Source of the DNA: Streptomyces iakyrus
GTDB lineage: Bacteria > Actinomycetota > Actinomycetes > Streptomycetales > Streptomycetaceae
Length of the DNA: 64,000 nucleotides
Reading direction: 5' to 3'
NCBI RefSeq assembly: GCF_000717055.1
Contig: NZ_JNXI01000027.1
Span: forward strand, 1 to 64,000
The position numbers and the translations under genes were made by a program. This document shows, piece by piece, positions 1-10,538 of the stretch (the first letter of the stretch is position 1; every line of letters begins with the position of its first letter). The notes under the pieces were generated by a model, which was given only the letters and a program-made list of their open reading frames with translations, did not search any database and had not been told where the DNA came from.

Positions 1-95
1 GCCACTAATCCCCACCGAAGTGGTTCATCGTTCGACTTGCATGTGTTAAGCACGCCGCCAGCGTTCGTCCTGAGCCAGGATCAAACTCTCCGTGA
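1..95 (-). rRNA. 16S ribosomal RNA, 5' end (partial)
   Basis: Read on the minus strand, this is the start of a bacterial 16S rRNA. It has the universal AGAGTTTGATCCTGGCTCAG primer site followed by the conserved GACGAACGCTGGCGGCGTGC region and an actinobacterial first variable loop. The mature 5' end is placed near position 95 by analogy with other Streptomyces rRNAs. The rest of the gene and the operon lie left of the window. Confidence 0.97.
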
Positions 96-480
96 ATGTG
101 TACCGGTAATCCGGTGCAACACCACGAGAGCGGAACAGTCAGGCGGAATAGGCCCGACCGTTCACAGCGTCCTCGCTGTGTTATTTCAAAGGAACCTCGA
201 CCATCGGTTGTCCGATCTGTTGAGTTCTCAAGGAACGGTCGCTTCCTTTGTACTCACCCTCTCAGGCTTTCCTCCGGGCGCTTCCCTTCGGTGTTGCGTT
301 TCCGACTCTATCAGATCTTTCCGACCCGATTTCCTCGGCGCTTTCCAGGTTCCCGCTTTCGCGTTTCCCTTTCCGGCGGTTCCGACTTTATCAGAAGTTC
401 TGAGTCGGATTTCCCGCCCCGGCCGGGCATGGTCCCTGGTGCCTGAGTTGGCCCGGGTGCCCCGTCGGGAGGAGTTGTAA
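96..480 (-). promoter_or_regulatory. rRNA operon leader and promoter region
   Basis: This non-coding stretch lies immediately upstream of the 16S gene. It resembles the leader of Streptomyces rrn operons: a conserved TTGAGAACTCAACAG block (minus strand, near 218-232), G/A-rich segments, and CACAGCGAGGACGCTGTG close to the mature end, which probably takes part in processing stems. Open reading frames here are spurious. Individual promoters cannot be assigned firmly. Two TGATARAGT motifs resembling the TAGRRT -10 consensus are listed separately. Confidence 0.8.
300..395 (-). repeat. Duplicated TCTGATARAGTCGGAA motif, possible rrn -10 elements
   Basis: Two 16-bp near-identical copies lie at 300-315 (core TAGAGT on the minus strand) and 380-395 (core TAAAGT), 80 bp apart, each ahead of a similar G/A-rich tract. 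TAGAGT fits the Streptomyces vegetative -10 consensus TAGRRT, so these may be tandem rrn promoters. No convincing -35 is visible, so they could instead be duplicated leader structure. Confidence 0.4.
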
Positions 481-487
481 ACCTACT

Positions 488-527
488 GGAGCGGGGCGCC
501 TCGATGCAAATCGAGGCGCCCCGCTCC
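488..527 (-). terminator. Terminator downstream of rnj
   Basis: A perfect 18-bp inverted repeat (488-505 with 510-527) encloses a 4-nt loop. It lies 32 nt past the rnj stop codon and just upstream of the rRNA leader, so it probably ends rnj transcription and insulates the rRNA promoters. Confidence 0.85.
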
Positions 528-558
528 CAGTTGGCGTCGGCTCAGACCCGACGGGCCG

Positions 559-2244
559 TCAGACCTCCACCACCACAGGCAGGATCATCGGGCGGCGCCG
601 GTAGGTGTCCGAGACCCACTTGCCCAGCGTGCGGCGTACGAGCTGCTGGAGCTGGTGGGGTTCGACCACGCCGTCCTGGGCGGAGCGTTCGAGCACCTCC
701 GTGATCCTGGGGATCACGTCGGCGAAGGCGGAGTCCTCGATGCCGGAGCCTCTGGCCTGGATGTGCGGGCCGCCGGTGATCTTCCCGGTGGAGGAGTCGA
801 TGACCAGGAAGACCGAGATGATGCCCTCGTCGCCGAGGATCCTGCGGTCCTTCAGGGCCGGCTCGCCCACGTCACCGACGGAGAGGCCGTCGACGTAGAC
901 GTAGCCCGCCTGGACCTTGCCGGAGATCTTGGCCTTGCCCTCGATGAGGTCGACGGCGACGCCGTCCTCGGCGATGACGATGCGGTCGTGCGGGACGCCG
1001 GTCAGGGCGCCCAGCTCGGCGTTGGCCCGGAGGTGGCGCCATTCGCCGTGCACCGGCATCAGGTTCTTCGGGCGGCAGATGTTGTAGAAGTACAGCAGCT
1101 CGCCCGCGGAGGCGTGGCCGGAGACGTGGACCTTGGCGTTGCCCTTGTGGACGACGTTGGCGCCCCAGCGGGTCAGGCCGTTGATCACGCGGTAGACCGC
1201 GTTCTCGTTGCCGGGGATCAGGGACGACGCCAGGATGACCGTGTCGCCCTGGACGATGCGGATCTGGTGGTCGCGGTTGGCCATGCGGGACAGGGCCGCC
1301 ATCGGTTCGCCCTGGGAGCCCGTGCAGACCAGGACGACCTCGCTGTCCGGGAGGTCGTCGAGCGTCTTTACGTCCACGACCAGGCCCGGGGGGACCCTCA
1401 GGTAGCCCAGGTCCCGCGCGATGCCCATGTTGCGGACCATGGAGCGGCCGACGAAGGCGACGCGGCGGCCGTACTCGTGCGCGGCGTCCAGGATCTGCTG
1501 GATGCGGTGCACGTGGCTGGCGAAGCTCGCGACGATGATGCGCTTGCGGGCGCCCGCGAAGACCTGGCGCAGGACGTTGGAGATCTCCCGCTCGGGCGGG
1601 ACGAAGCCCGGTACCTCGGCGTTCGTCGAGTCCGAGAGGAGGAGGTCGATGCCCTCCTCGCTCAGGCGTGCGAATGCGTGGAGGTCCGTGAGCCGGCTGT
1701 CCAGCGGGAGCTGGTCCATCTTGAAGTCGCCGGTGTGGACCGCCATGCCCGCGGGGGTGCGGATGGCCACGGCCAGCGCGTCCGGGATGGAGTGGTTGAC
1801 CGCGATGAACTCGCAGTCGAAGGGGCCGATGCGCTCGCGGTGCCCCTCCGCCACCTCCAGCGTGTAGGGGCGGATGCGGTGCTCCTGGAGCTTGGCCTCG
1901 ATGAGGGCGAGGGTCAGCTTGGAGCCGATCAGCGGGATGTCCGGCTTCTCGCGCAGGAGGAAGGGGACACCGCCGATGTGGTCCTCGTGGCCGTGCGTGA
2001 GCACGATGCCCTCGATGTCGTCGAGGCGGTCCCTGATGGACGAGAAGTCCGGCAGGATCAGGTCGATGCCGGGCTGCTCCTCCTCGGGGAAGAGCACTCC
2101 GCAGTCGACGATCAGGAGGCGGCCGCCGAATTCGAAGACCGTCATGTTCCGGCCGATTTCGCCGAGGCCGCCGAGCGGAGTGACGCGCAGGCCGCCCTCG
2201 GGGAGCGGCGGGGGCGTACGGAGTTCGGGATGCGGATGACTCAA
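559..2244 (-). CDS. rnj: Ribonuclease J
   Basis: A 561-residue metallo-beta-lactamase/beta-CASP ribonuclease with 5'-3' exonuclease and endonuclease activity in RNA maturation and decay. The HGHEDHIGG zinc motif lies near residue 80, followed by the TGDFKMD and SDSTN motifs, the beta-CASP region, the VHVSGHAS motif and the C-terminal domain. A longer frame reaches 2340, but the start chosen is a TTG at 2242-2244: it is preceded at good spacing by GAGGAG, and the following SHPHPEL sequence is where Streptomyces RNase J proteins usually begin. It lies downstream of dapA on the same strand with a 155-nt gap and may be cotranscribed with it. Confidence 0.95.
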   Translation of the reverse strand: MSHPHPELRTPPPLPEGGLRVTPLGGLGEIGRNMTVFEFGGRLLIVDCGVLFPEEEQPGIDLILPDFSSIRDRLDDIEGIVLTHGHEDHIGGVPFLLREKPDIPLIGSKLTLALIEAKLQEHRIRPYTLEVAEGHRERIGPFDCEFIAVNHSIPDALAVAIRTPAGMAVHTGDFKMDQLPLDSRLTDLHAFARLSEEGIDLLLSDSTNAEVPGFVPPEREISNVLRQVFAGARKRIIVASFASHVHRIQQILDAAHEYGRRVAFVGRSMVRNMGIARDLGYLRVPPGLVVDVKTLDDLPDSEVVLVCTGSQGEPMAALSRMANRDHQIRIVQGDTVILASSLIPGNENAVYRVINGLTRWGANVVHKGNAKVHVSGHASAGELLYFYNICRPKNLMPVHGEWRHLRANAELGALTGVPHDRIVIAEDGVAVDLIEGKAKISGKVQAGYVYVDGLSVGDVGEPALKDRRILGDEGIISVFLVIDSSTGKITGGPHIQARGSGIEDSAFADVIPRITEVLERSAQDGVVEPHQLQQLVRRTLGKWVSDTYRRRPMILPVVVEV

Positions 2245-2399
2245 AAGACTCTCCTCACCACGCACGCCACGTACCGGTGGGGCACGTGGCGCGCGTGACG
2301 TTCGTGCAGAAGCAGTTGTCTGTGTGGGGTGTGCGGGCACCGGTGGCCCGCTTATTCAGTTGTGAAGCAGTTGCGCGGGGATCCGCGCGAAGTCTGATG

Positions 2400-3299
2400 T
2401 CAGAGCTGTACCCCGCCGGCGGCAAGATCGATCTTGAGTTGTTCGATCTCCTCGGGCGCGCACTCGACCATGGGGGCGCGCAGCGGCCCGCCGGGCAGCC
2501 CCTGGAGGGCGAGTGCCGCCTTGGTCGTCATCACGCCCTGGGTGCGGAACATACCCGTGTACACGGGGAGCAGCTGCTGGTGGATCTCGGTGGCCTTCTG
2601 GACGTCGCCCGAGGTGTACGCCTCGACCAGGGCGCGCAGCTCGGGGGTGACGACGTGGCCGACGACGGAGACGAAGCCGACCGCGCCGACCGAGAGCAGG
2701 GGCAGGTTCAGCATGTCGTCGCCGGAGTACCAGGCGAGGCCGGAGCGGGCGATGGCCCAGCTGGCGCGGCCGAGGTCGCCCTTGGCGTCCTTGTTGGCGA
2801 CGATCCGCGGGTGCTCGGAGAGGCGGACGAGCGTCTCGGTGTTGATCGGGACGCCGCTGCGGCCGGGGATGTCGTAGAGCATCACCGGGAGGCCGGTGGT
2901 GTCGGCGACCGCCGTGAAGTGCCGGTAGAGGCCCTCCTGCGGGGGCTTGTTGTAATACGGGGTCACGACGAGCAGGCCGTGCGCGCCGATGCGCTCTGCT
3001 GCACGGGCGAGTTCCATGCTGTGGTGCGTGTCGTTGGTGCCGACTCCGGCCACCACGTGGGCGCGGTCTCCGACCGCCTCCAGGACGGCCCGCACGAGAT
3101 CCGCTTTCTCCGCGTCGCTGGTGGTCGGGGACTCGCCGGTGGTGCCGTTGATGATCAGGCCGTCGTTGCCTGCGTCCACCAGGTGGGCGGCGAGCCGCTG
3201 CGCGCCGTCGAGGTCGAGTGCGCCGTCCGCCGTGAAGGGCGTGACCATGGCGGTGAGGACCCGCCCGAAGGGGGTCTGCGGAGTCGAGGTCGGAGCCAT
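2400..3299 (-). CDS. dapA: 4-hydroxy-tetrahydrodipicolinate synthase
   Basis: A 299-residue TIM-barrel enzyme of lysine and diaminopimelate synthesis that condenses pyruvate with aspartate semialdehyde. Visible motifs are NGTTGES (51-57), YYNKP (115-119), LYDIPGRSG (141-149, catalytic tyrosine 142) and NKDAKGD, where K170 is the expected Schiff-base lysine. Length is normal. The next pathway enzyme, dapB, lies nearby at 5865-6617. Some genomes carry several dapA copies, so this need not be the only one. Confidence 0.95.
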   Translation of the reverse strand: MAPTSTPQTPFGRVLTAMVTPFTADGALDLDGAQRLAAHLVDAGNDGLIINGTTGESPTTSDAEKADLVRAVLEAVGDRAHVVAGVGTNDTHHSMELARAAERIGAHGLLVVTPYYNKPPQEGLYRHFTAVADTTGLPVMLYDIPGRSGVPINTETLVRLSEHPRIVANKDAKGDLGRASWAIARSGLAWYSGDDMLNLPLLSVGAVGFVSVVGHVVTPELRALVEAYTSGDVQKATEIHQQLLPVYTGMFRTQGVMTTKAALALQGLPGGPLRAPMVECAPEEIEQLKIDLAAGGVQL

Positions 3300-3373
3300 G
3301 GGTTACACGCTACTCGTTGCTCAGGACCGGGTCTGCCCGCGGGGCAGGTGACAAGTCGCGACAAAAGTGGAGC

Positions 3374-3409
3374 CCGGCACTGCCTGCTCGGGGGTTCAAG
3401 CAGTGCCGG
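3374..3409. terminator. Hairpin between thyX and dapA
   Basis: A perfect 10-bp inverted repeat (3374-3383 with 3400-3409) with a 16-nt loop lies between the thyX stop and the dapA start. It may be a second terminator for thyX or part of the dapA leader. Confidence 0.45.
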
Positions 3410-3490
3410 ACCCGTTTGATCAGGCTAGATGAACTTCTCCAAATGCCGCAATACGGACACTTCGCGCGGCTGAACCGTACATCTGTACCT

Positions 3491-3514
3491 GGCCGGGGGC
3501 CTGGGGCCCCGGCC
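3491..3514 (-). terminator. Terminator of thyX
   Basis: An 8-bp GC-only inverted repeat (GGCCGGGG with CCCCGGCC, 8-nt loop) ends 3 nt beyond the thyX stop codon. Confidence 0.6.
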
Positions 3515-3516
3515 CG

Positions 3517-4257
3517 TTACGGCGCCACTCGTCCGTTCGCGTTGAAGGCGGCGTACGTGAGCGGCATGAGCCGGGACCACTCGGCCTCCATCTTCTCGCC
3601 GACCATCTCGATCTCGCGCTGCGGGAAGGACGGGACCTTCGCCAGCTCGTGCTGGGTGCGCAGGCCGAGGAAGTGCATCAGCGAGCGGGCGTTGCAGGTG
3701 GCGTACATCGACGAGTACAGGCCGACCGGGAGGACCGCCCGGGCCACCTCGCGGGCGACGCCGGCGGCGAGCATCTCCTGGTAGGCCTCGTACGCCTGCC
3801 GGTAGGAGTCCTCCATCACACGGCCGACGAGCTCCTGCTGGGCCTGGGTGCCCTCCACGAAGACGTACTTGCCCGGGCGGCCCTCCTGGACCAGTTTGCG
3901 GGACTCGTCCGGGACGTAGAAGACGGGCTGGAGCTCGCGGTAACGGCCGCTCTCCTCGTTGTACGACCAGCCGACGCGGTGCCGCATGAACTCGCGGAAG
4001 ACGAAGATCGGGGCGCTGATGAGAAAGGTCATCGAGTTGTGCTCGAAGGGGCTGCCGTGCCGGTCCCGCATCAGGTAGTTGATCAGGCCCTTGGAACGCT
4101 CGGGGTCCTTCTTCAGCTCGTCCAGGGACTGCTCGCCCAGGGTCGAGACGCGGGCGGCGAAGAGGACGTCCGCGTCGGACGCGGTGTGCTTGACCAGCTC
4201 GACGGTGACGTCGCTGCGGTAGCTGGGCTTGAGGTCGTCGGCGGGGGTGTCGGTCAC
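3517..4257 (-). CDS. thyX: FAD-dependent thymidylate synthase ThyX
   Basis: A 246-residue flavin-dependent thymidylate synthase that methylates dUMP to dTMP using methylenetetrahydrofolate and NAD(P)H. The diagnostic ThyX signature RHRxxSxNExSGRY is present in slightly varied form as RHRVGWSYNEESGRY. The start is a GTG at 4257. It lies upstream of dapA and is separated from it by two hairpins, so it is probably its own transcription unit. Confidence 0.96.
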   Translation of the reverse strand: MTDTPADDLKPSYRSDVTVELVKHTASDADVLFAARVSTLGEQSLDELKKDPERSKGLINYLMRDRHGSPFEHNSMTFLISAPIFVFREFMRHRVGWSYNEESGRYRELQPVFYVPDESRKLVQEGRPGKYVFVEGTQAQQELVGRVMEDSYRQAYEAYQEMLAAGVAREVARAVLPVGLYSSMYATCNARSLMHFLGLRTQHELAKVPSFPQREIEMVGEKMEAEWSRLMPLTYAAFNANGRVAP

Positions 4258-4433
4258 GGTTGGCAGGGCCTTCCCATCTCGTCGTGTGGCGACGCCACTC
4301 TACGGCCCGGCCAATTCAGTGCGATCGGTGGCGTGCCGCAATGAAGTTGGTGAAACAGGGCACCTCTGAGGGAGTTCGTTCGTCTCTACAGACGAAAGTG
4401 ATCCGTTCCACCCTTGAAGGAGACGTACCCCTG

Positions 4434-4673
4434 ATGTTCGGTCGGCGTGAACCCGTACCGTTTGCCTTCGTCGCCGAGGCCGACAGGTTCCGCAGCAATG
4501 TCACTCCCCCACCGCGCGAGCGGTCGTCCGTCGGTGAGGTGGCCGGCCGCTGGCTGCTGGGGGTCACCCTCGTGGCGGGGCTCGTGGGGTCCCTGCTCAT
4601 CGGGACTCCCGCGCTGACGCCCGACAAGACGGCTGATCAGCCTCAGCAGTCACAGGCGTCCGAGAGGCGCTGA
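4434..4673 (+). CDS. Small single-span membrane protein
   Basis: A 79-residue protein of unknown function. A charged, proline-containing N-terminal half is followed by one hydrophobic segment at about 39-59 and a short polar tail. The ATG at 4434 is chosen because AAGGAG lies 11 nt upstream; the open frame to 4260 would run into the thyX promoter region. It is divergent from thyX. Similar small proteins occur beside thyX in other Streptomyces as far as I recall, but no role is known. Confidence 0.7.
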   Translation: MFGRREPVPFAFVAEADRFRSNVTPPPRERSSVGEVAGRWLLGVTLVAGLVGSLLIGTPALTPDKTADQPQQSQASERR

Positions 4674-4785
4674 ACCGCACCGCACCGGCGGTGACTCCAT
4701 CCGGCCCCCCGCCAGTGGTGACCGGGGACACAGATCGGTAGCCTCACCGGGCACAGCCCACGCATGGATCGAGTGAGGACCAGCC

Positions 4786-5334
4786 GTGCCCCTGCCCTTC
4801 CTGACGGCCGACCGCGTTTTCGAGGCGGCGGACGACGTTCCGCTGCCCCACGACGACCGTGACCGCTGGCGGCGGCCGTACCGGCCCGGGCCGTGGCGCG
4901 TCGCCGTCGCGGCGCTGGCGCTGCTGCTCGCCTCGTTCGTGCTGTTCGCCGCGGTCATCATCGCCGCGACGGCCGAACCGACGTCGGCCGGGATCGTGTT
5001 CGCCCTCGCGCTGCTCGTCATCGCCGCGGCGCTGCGGCTGCTGCGCATGGGCGTGTGGGTCAGCGCCCGCGGGCTGCGGAACGTGGGTTTCCTCACGACA
5101 CGTACGGCGCCCTGGGCGCAGGTCGTCTCCGTGCGTACGGTGCAGCAGCCGGTGCGCTGGCTGGGGCTGCCGCGGACCGTGCAGGGGCAGGCGCTGCTGC
5201 TCGGACGTCAGGGAGCAGGCGGCATGCCGCCCCTGATGACGACGCACAACGCGGACTTCCTGGGCCGCGCGGTGGCTTTCGACCGGGCGGCGGACTCGGT
5301 CGAGGCGTGGGCCGAGGAGTACGGCCCGCGCTGA
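4786..5334 (+). CDS. Two-span membrane protein, PH-like domain
   Basis: A 182-residue protein with a GTG start preceded by GTGAGGA. Hydrophobic segments lie at about 38-62 and 66-85. The C-terminal part (VSARGLRNVGF, then WAQVVSVRTVQ) has the layout of the small bacterial PH-like domain found in many actinobacterial membrane proteins. No enzymatic motif is visible. It is convergent with the next gene across a strong bidirectional terminator. Confidence 0.75.
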   Translation: MPLPFLTADRVFEAADDVPLPHDDRDRWRRPYRPGPWRVAVAALALLLASFVLFAAVIIAATAEPTSAGIVFALALLVIAAALRLLRMGVWVSARGLRNVGFLTTRTAPWAQVVSVRTVQQPVRWLGLPRTVQGQALLLGRQGAGGMPPLMTTHNADFLGRAVAFDRAADSVEAWAEEYGPR

Positions 5335-5351
5335 CCTCCTCCCTGTCATGG

Positions 5352-5389
5352 CGGCGGGGCCGGACCGTTTGCACGGTCCGGCCCCGCCG
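5352..5389. terminator. Bidirectional terminator
   Basis: A 17-bp perfect inverted repeat (5352-5368 with 5373-5389, 4-nt loop) lies between two convergent genes that end at 5334 and 5396. It can serve both strands. Confidence 0.85.
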
Positions 5390-5395
5390 TCATGT

Positions 5396-5851
5396 TCAGG
5401 CCGCTTCCGGCTGCTTGCCGTCGTGCAGGGCGATCGCGCGCTGCATCGCCTTGCGGGCACGGGGGGTGTCGCGGGCGTCATGGTAGGCGACGGCGAGGCG
5501 GAACCAGGTGCGCCAGTCGTCGGGGGCGTCCTCCGTCTCGGCCTTGCGCTTGGCGAAGACCTCGTCGGCGGAGTCGCGGTCGATGCGCCCGCTGGGGGTG
5601 CGCCGCAGTTCGTCGACGGGCAGACCGCCCTCGGCGTCGAGTTCGGCGGCGAGTTGGCTCGCCTTGCGGGCGAACTGGGTGTTCTTCCACAGGAACCACA
5701 GGCCGATGACCGGCAGGATCAGCACCGCGACACCGAAGGTGACGGTGAGGGGCGTGCCGGTCTCGATGAGCAGGACGCCGCGGCTGCCGACCAGGACGAA
5801 GTAGACGACCAGGACGGCGGCCGTGAGGGCGTAGGTGAGCTTCGCGCGCAT
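5396..5851 (-). CDS. Membrane protein with C-terminal TPR-like helices
   Basis: A 151-residue protein of unknown function. Two hydrophobic segments (about 7-27 and 35-55) are followed by a charged linker and a tail with a tetratricopeptide-like pattern (WRTWFRLAVAYHDARDTPRARKA falls within it). It begins 14 nt after the dapB stop codon on the same strand, so it is probably the last gene of the pnp/M16/dapB transcription unit. No functional link to lysine synthesis is evident. Confidence 0.75.
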   Translation of the reverse strand: MRAKLTYALTAAVLVVYFVLVGSRGVLLIETGTPLTVTFGVAVLILPVIGLWFLWKNTQFARKASQLAAELDAEGGLPVDELRRTPSGRIDRDSADEVFAKRKAETEDAPDDWRTWFRLAVAYHDARDTPRARKAMQRAIALHDGKQPEAA

Positions 5852-5864
5852 GACGGTCAGAGAC

Positions 5865-6659
<795 letters not shown>

Positions 6660-8039
6660 TCAGGCGACGGCATCGTTCAGGCGGGCCGCCTGTTTGTCCT
6701 TCAGCGGGCCGATGACCGACAGGGAGGGCCGCCGTCCCAGGATCTCGCGGGCGACCTCGCGGACGTCGTCCGGGGTGACCGACGTTATCCGGGCCAGCAT
6801 GTCGTCGACGGACATCTGCTCGCCCCAGCACAGCTCGCTCTTGCCGATACGGTTCATCAGCGCGCCGGTGTCCTCCAGGCCGAGGACCGTGGAGCCCCGG
6901 AGCTGGCCGATGGCCCGTGCGATCTCGTCGTCGGAGAGGCCGTGCTCGGCGACGTGGTCGAGTTCGTCGCGGCAGATCTTCAGCACGTCGTGCACCTGCG
7001 AGGGCCTGCAGCCGGCGTAGACGCCGAACAGGCCGCAGTCGGCGAAGCCGGAGGTGTACGAGTACACGCTGTAGGCCAGGCCGCGCTTCTCGCGGACCTC
7101 CTGGAAGAGGCGGGAGGACATGCCGCCACCGAGGGCGGTGTTCAGCACGCCCAGGGCCCAGCGACGCTCGTCCGTGCGGGACAGGCCGGGCATGCCGAGC
7201 ACGACGTGCGCCTGCTCGGTCTTGCGGTCGATCAGGTCGACGCGGCCCGCGGTGCGCAGGGCCCGCTTGCCGCTGCGCGGGGCGACGGGGTCGGCGGCGA
7301 GGTCCTTGAGGGCACCGGCCTCCTCGAAGGCGGTGCGGACCTGTCGTACGACCTTGGCGTGGTCGATGTTGCCGGCGCAGGCGACGACCAGGTGCGTGGG
7401 GTCGTAGTGCTTCTTGTAGAAGCGGCGGATGCGGTCGGCGGTGAGGGCGTTGACCGTGTCGACCGTGCCGAGGACCGGGCGGCCGAGGGGGTTGTCGCCG
7501 AACATCGTGTGCGCGAACAGGTCGTGCACGCAGTCGCCCGGGTCGTCCTCGGTCATGGCGATCTCTTCGAGGATCGCGCCGCGCTCGACGTTGACGTCCT
7601 CTTCGAGGATGAGGGAGCCCGTGAGCATGTCGCAGACGACATCGATGGCGAGCGGCAGGTCGGTATCGAGCACGCGTGCGTAGTAGCACGTGTACTCCTT
7701 CGCCGTGAACGCGTTCATCTCGCCGCCGACCGCGTCGAGCGCGGCGGAGATGTCCAGGGCGGACCTGTGGCCGGTGCCCTTGAAGAGCAGGTGCTCCAGG
7801 TAGTGGGTGGCGCCGTTCAGGGCTGGGGTCTCGTCGCGGGAGCCGACGTGCGCCCAGATGCCGAAGGTCGCGGAGCGGACCGAGGGCAGGGTTTCGGTGA
7901 CGATGCGCAGGCCGCCCGGGAGGGTGGTCTTGCGGACCGTGCCGATGCCGTTCTGGCCCTTGATGAGGGTTTGGGTACGGGCGACGGCCCGCGCCTCCGA
8001 AGAGGTGCGGGCCGTCGCCTGGAAGCCGCGGGACGTCAC
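6660..8039 (-). CDS. M16 family zinc metallopeptidase
   Basis: A 459-residue protein of the pitrilysin/mitochondrial processing peptidase family. The inverted zinc motif HXXEH is present as H79-Y-L-E82-H83, and the distal glutamate occurs in the ERGAILEEI segment. A C-terminal M16 domain follows. The GTG start at 8039 overlaps the pnp stop codon by 4 nt (GTGA), so translation is probably coupled to pnp. Pairing of pnp with an M16 peptidase is common in Gram-positive bacteria, and its substrate is not known. Confidence 0.93.
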   Translation of the reverse strand: MTSRGFQATARTSSEARAVARTQTLIKGQNGIGTVRKTTLPGGLRIVTETLPSVRSATFGIWAHVGSRDETPALNGATHYLEHLLFKGTGHRSALDISAALDAVGGEMNAFTAKEYTCYYARVLDTDLPLAIDVVCDMLTGSLILEEDVNVERGAILEEIAMTEDDPGDCVHDLFAHTMFGDNPLGRPVLGTVDTVNALTADRIRRFYKKHYDPTHLVVACAGNIDHAKVVRQVRTAFEEAGALKDLAADPVAPRSGKRALRTAGRVDLIDRKTEQAHVVLGMPGLSRTDERRWALGVLNTALGGGMSSRLFQEVREKRGLAYSVYSYTSGFADCGLFGVYAGCRPSQVHDVLKICRDELDHVAEHGLSDDEIARAIGQLRGSTVLGLEDTGALMNRIGKSELCWGEQMSVDDMLARITSVTPDDVREVAREILGRRPSLSVIGPLKDKQAARLNDAVA

Positions 8040-10252
8040 TTGTCGCCGTCGTCCTTCTTCTCGTCGCCTTCTTCGCCCTCGATGACCGGGATCAGGGAGA
8101 GCTTGCCGCGGGAGTCGATCTCGGCGATCTCGACCTGGACCTTGTGGCCCACACCGAGGACGTCCTCGACGTTCTCCACGCGCTTGCCGCCGGCGAGCTT
8201 GCGGATCTGCGAGATGTGCAGCAGACCGTCCTTGCCCGGGAGCAGCGACACGAACGCGCCGAAGGTGGTCGTCTTCACGACCGTGCCCAGGTAGCGCTCG
8301 CCGACCTCCGGCATGGTCGGGTTGGCGATGCCGTTGATCGTGGTGCGGGCGGCCTCGGCGGACGGTCCGTCGACCGCGCCGATGTAGATCGTGCCGTCGT
8401 CCTCGATCGTGATGTCGGCGCCGGTGTCCTCCTGGATCTGGTTGATCATCTTGCCCTTGGGGCCGATGACCTCGCCGATCTTGTCCACGGGGATCTTGAC
8501 GGTGATGATCCGCGGGGCGTTCGGGGACATCTCGTCCGGCGTGTCGATCGCTTCCATCATCACGTCGAGGATGTGGAGGCGGGCGTCACGGGCCTGCTTG
8601 AGGGCCGCGGCCAGGACGGAGGCCGGGATGCCGTCCAGCTTGGTGTCGAGCTGGAGGGCGGTCACGAACTCCTTGGTGCCGGCGACCTTGAAGTCCATGT
8701 CGCCGAAGGCGTCCTCCGCACCGAGGATGTCGGTGAGGGTGACGTAGTGCGTCTCGCCCTCGATCTCCTGGGAGATCAGGCCCATGGCGATACCGGCGAC
8801 GGGGGCCTTCAGCGGCACACCGGCGTTCAGCAGCGACATGGTGGAGGCGCAGACCGAGCCCATGGACGTCGAGCCGTTGGAGCTCAGCGCCTCGGAGACC
8901 TGGCGGATCGCGTAGGGGAACTCCTCGCGCGTCGGCAGGACCGGCACGAGGGCGCGCTCGGCGAGGGCGCCGTGGCCGATCTCGCGGCGCTTGGGGGAGC
9001 CGACGCGGCCCGTCTCACCGGTGGAGTAGGGCGGGAAGTTGTAGTTGTGCATGTAGCGCTTGCGGGTCACCGGGGAGAGGGTGTCCAGCTGCTGCTCCAT
9101 GCGGAGCATGTTGAGGGTGGTGACGCCCAGGATCTGGGTCTCGCCACGCTCGAACACGGCGGAGCCGTGGACCCGCGGGATGGCCTCGACCTCGGCGGCC
9201 AGGGTGCGGATGTCGGTGACACCGCGGCCGTCGATGCGCTTCTTCTCCTTGATGACGCGCTCACGGACCAGGGTCTTGGTCAGCGAGCGGTACGCGGCGG
9301 AGATCTCCTTCTCGCGGCCTTCGAACTCCGGCAGGAGCTTCTCGGCGGCGAGCGCCTTGACGCGGTCCAGCTCGGACTCGCGCTCCTGCTTGCCGGCGAT
9401 GGTCAGCGCGGAGGCGAGCTCCGGCTTGACGGCGGCGGTGAGCGCCTCCAGGACGTCGTCCTGGTAGTCGAGGAAGATCGGGAACTCGCCGGTGGGCTTG
9501 GCGGCCTTCGCGGCGAGGTCGGCCTGGGCCTTGCACAGCACCTTGATGAAGGGCTTCGCGGCCTCCAGACCGGCGGCGACGACCTCCTCGGTGGGCGCCT
9601 CGGCGCCGCCCTTGACCAGCTGGATGGTCTTCTCGGTGGCCTCGGCCTCGACCATCATGATCGCGACGTCGCCGTCCTCCAGGGTGCGGCCCGCGACGAC
9701 CATGTCGAAGACGGCGTCCTCGAGCTCGGAGTGCGTCGGGAAGGCCACCCACTGGTTGCTGATCAGCGCGACGCGGACGCCGCCGATCGGGCCGGAGAAG
9801 GGCAGGCCGGCCAGCTGCGTGGACGCGGACGCGGCGTTGATCGCGACGACGTCGTACAGGTGGTCGGGGTTGAGCGCCATGATCGTGGCGACGACCTGGA
9901 TCTCGTTGCGCAGGCCCTTCTTGAAGGACGGGCGCAGCGGGCGGTCGATCAGGCGGCAGGTGAGGATCGCGTCCTCGGAGGGACGGCCCTCACGGCGGAA
10001 GAAGCTGCCGGGGATCTTGCCGGCGGCGTACATCCGCTCCTCGACGTCCACCGTGAGGGGGAAGAAGTCGAGCTGGTCCTTGGGGTTCTTGGAGGCGGTG
10101 GTGGCCGACAGCACCATGGTGTCGTCGTCCAGGTACGCCACGGCGGAGCCGGCGGCCTGCTTGGCCAGGCGGCCCGTCTCGAAGCGGATGGTGCGGGTGC
10201 CGAAGGCGCCGTTGTCGATGACGGCCTCGGCGTAGTGGGTCTCGTTCTCCAC
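8036..10252 (-). CDS. pnp: Polynucleotide phosphorylase / guanosine pentaphosphate synthetase
   Basis: A 738-residue enzyme that degrades RNA 3'-5' with phosphate and can polymerise nucleoside diphosphates; Streptomyces homologues were also described as GpsI. Two RNase PH domains flank a helical domain and are followed by a KH domain ([16 protein letters not shown]) and an S1 domain, then an acidic/lysine tail. The GTG at 10252 is chosen because GAGGAG precedes it and the [14 protein letters not shown] sequence is the usual N-terminus; the frame open to 10477 would cross the promoter region. It lies downstream of rpsO with a terminator hairpin between them, the classical rpsO-pnp arrangement. 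Confidence 0.97.
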   Translation of the reverse strand: MENETHYAEAVIDNGAFGTRTIRFETGRLAKQAAGSAVAYLDDDTMVLSATTASKNPKDQLDFFPLTVDVEERMYAAGKIPGSFFRREGRPSEDAILTCRLIDRPLRPSFKKGLRNEIQVVATIMALNPDHLYDVVAINAASASTQLAGLPFSGPIGGVRVALISNQWVAFPTHSELEDAVFDMVVAGRTLEDGDVAIMMVEAEATEKTIQLVKGGAEAPTEEVVAAGLEAAKPFIKVLCKAQADLAAKAAKPTGEFPIFLDYQDDVLEALTAAVKPELASALTIAGKQERESELDRVKALAAEKLLPEFEGREKEISAAYRSLTKTLVRERVIKEKKRIDGRGVTDIRTLAAEVEAIPRVHGSAVFERGETQILGVTTLNMLRMEQQLDTLSPVTRKRYMHNYNFPPYSTGETGRVGSPKRREIGHGALAERALVPVLPTREEFPYAIRQVSEALSSNGSTSMGSVCASTMSLLNAGVPLKAPVAGIAMGLISQEIEGETHYVTLTDILGAEDAFGDMDFKVAGTKEFVTALQLDTKLDGIPASVLAAALKQARDARLHILDVMMEAIDTPDEMSPNAPRIITVKIPVDKIGEVIGPKGKMINQIQEDTGADITIEDDGTIYIGAVDGPSAEAARTTINGIANPTMPEVGERYLGTVVKTTTFGAFVSLLPGKDGLLHISQIRKLAGGKRVENVEDVLGVGHKVQVEIAEIDSRGKLSLIPVIEGEEGDEKKDDGDK

Positions 10253-10494
10253 TAGTGTTTTCTCCTCGTCCTCGTCGCCCTGCCCGTGTGGCAGGGGGAC
10301 GGTTGCGGAGAAGCGCGCCGTGCTGTGCGGGCCGGTCTTCGATCGAAGCACCCGGGGTTCACTCTCCCGGGGGCCACTACCGAGGACCGGCGGCGGCTGG
10401 GTGCGCCTCTCCTCTTCTTGTCGTGCTGTGTCGTCCGTATTGCGTTGTGCTACCACACTACAAAGCAGTGGTGACACTCCGCACGTACAGCAAA

Positions 10495-10527
10495 GGGAGC
10501 GGCCCCGATTTCCCGGGAACCGCTCCC
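10495..10527 (-). terminator. rpsO terminator/attenuator
   Basis: An 8-bp stem (10495-10502 with 10520-10527) contains a smaller inner CCCG/CGGG stem. It is 12 nt downstream of the rpsO stop and upstream of pnp. It probably allows partial read-through into pnp, and rpsO-pnp hairpins are typical RNase III targets. Confidence 0.6.
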
Positions 10528-10538
10528 CTCACGGCGTC

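Noticed and set aside
655..2298. Plus-strand open frame opposite rnj
   Set aside because: Val/Asp/Gly-rich antisense translation without any family feature.
2373..2390. GCGCGG/CCGCGC hairpin after dapA
   Set aside because: Only 6 bp and overlapped by a possible BamHI-like GGATCC centre; too weak to call a terminator.
10337..10348. Palindrome CTTCGATCGAAG upstream of pnp
   Set aside because: A 12-bp palindrome, but single copy and without link to a known regulator; not enough to call an operator.
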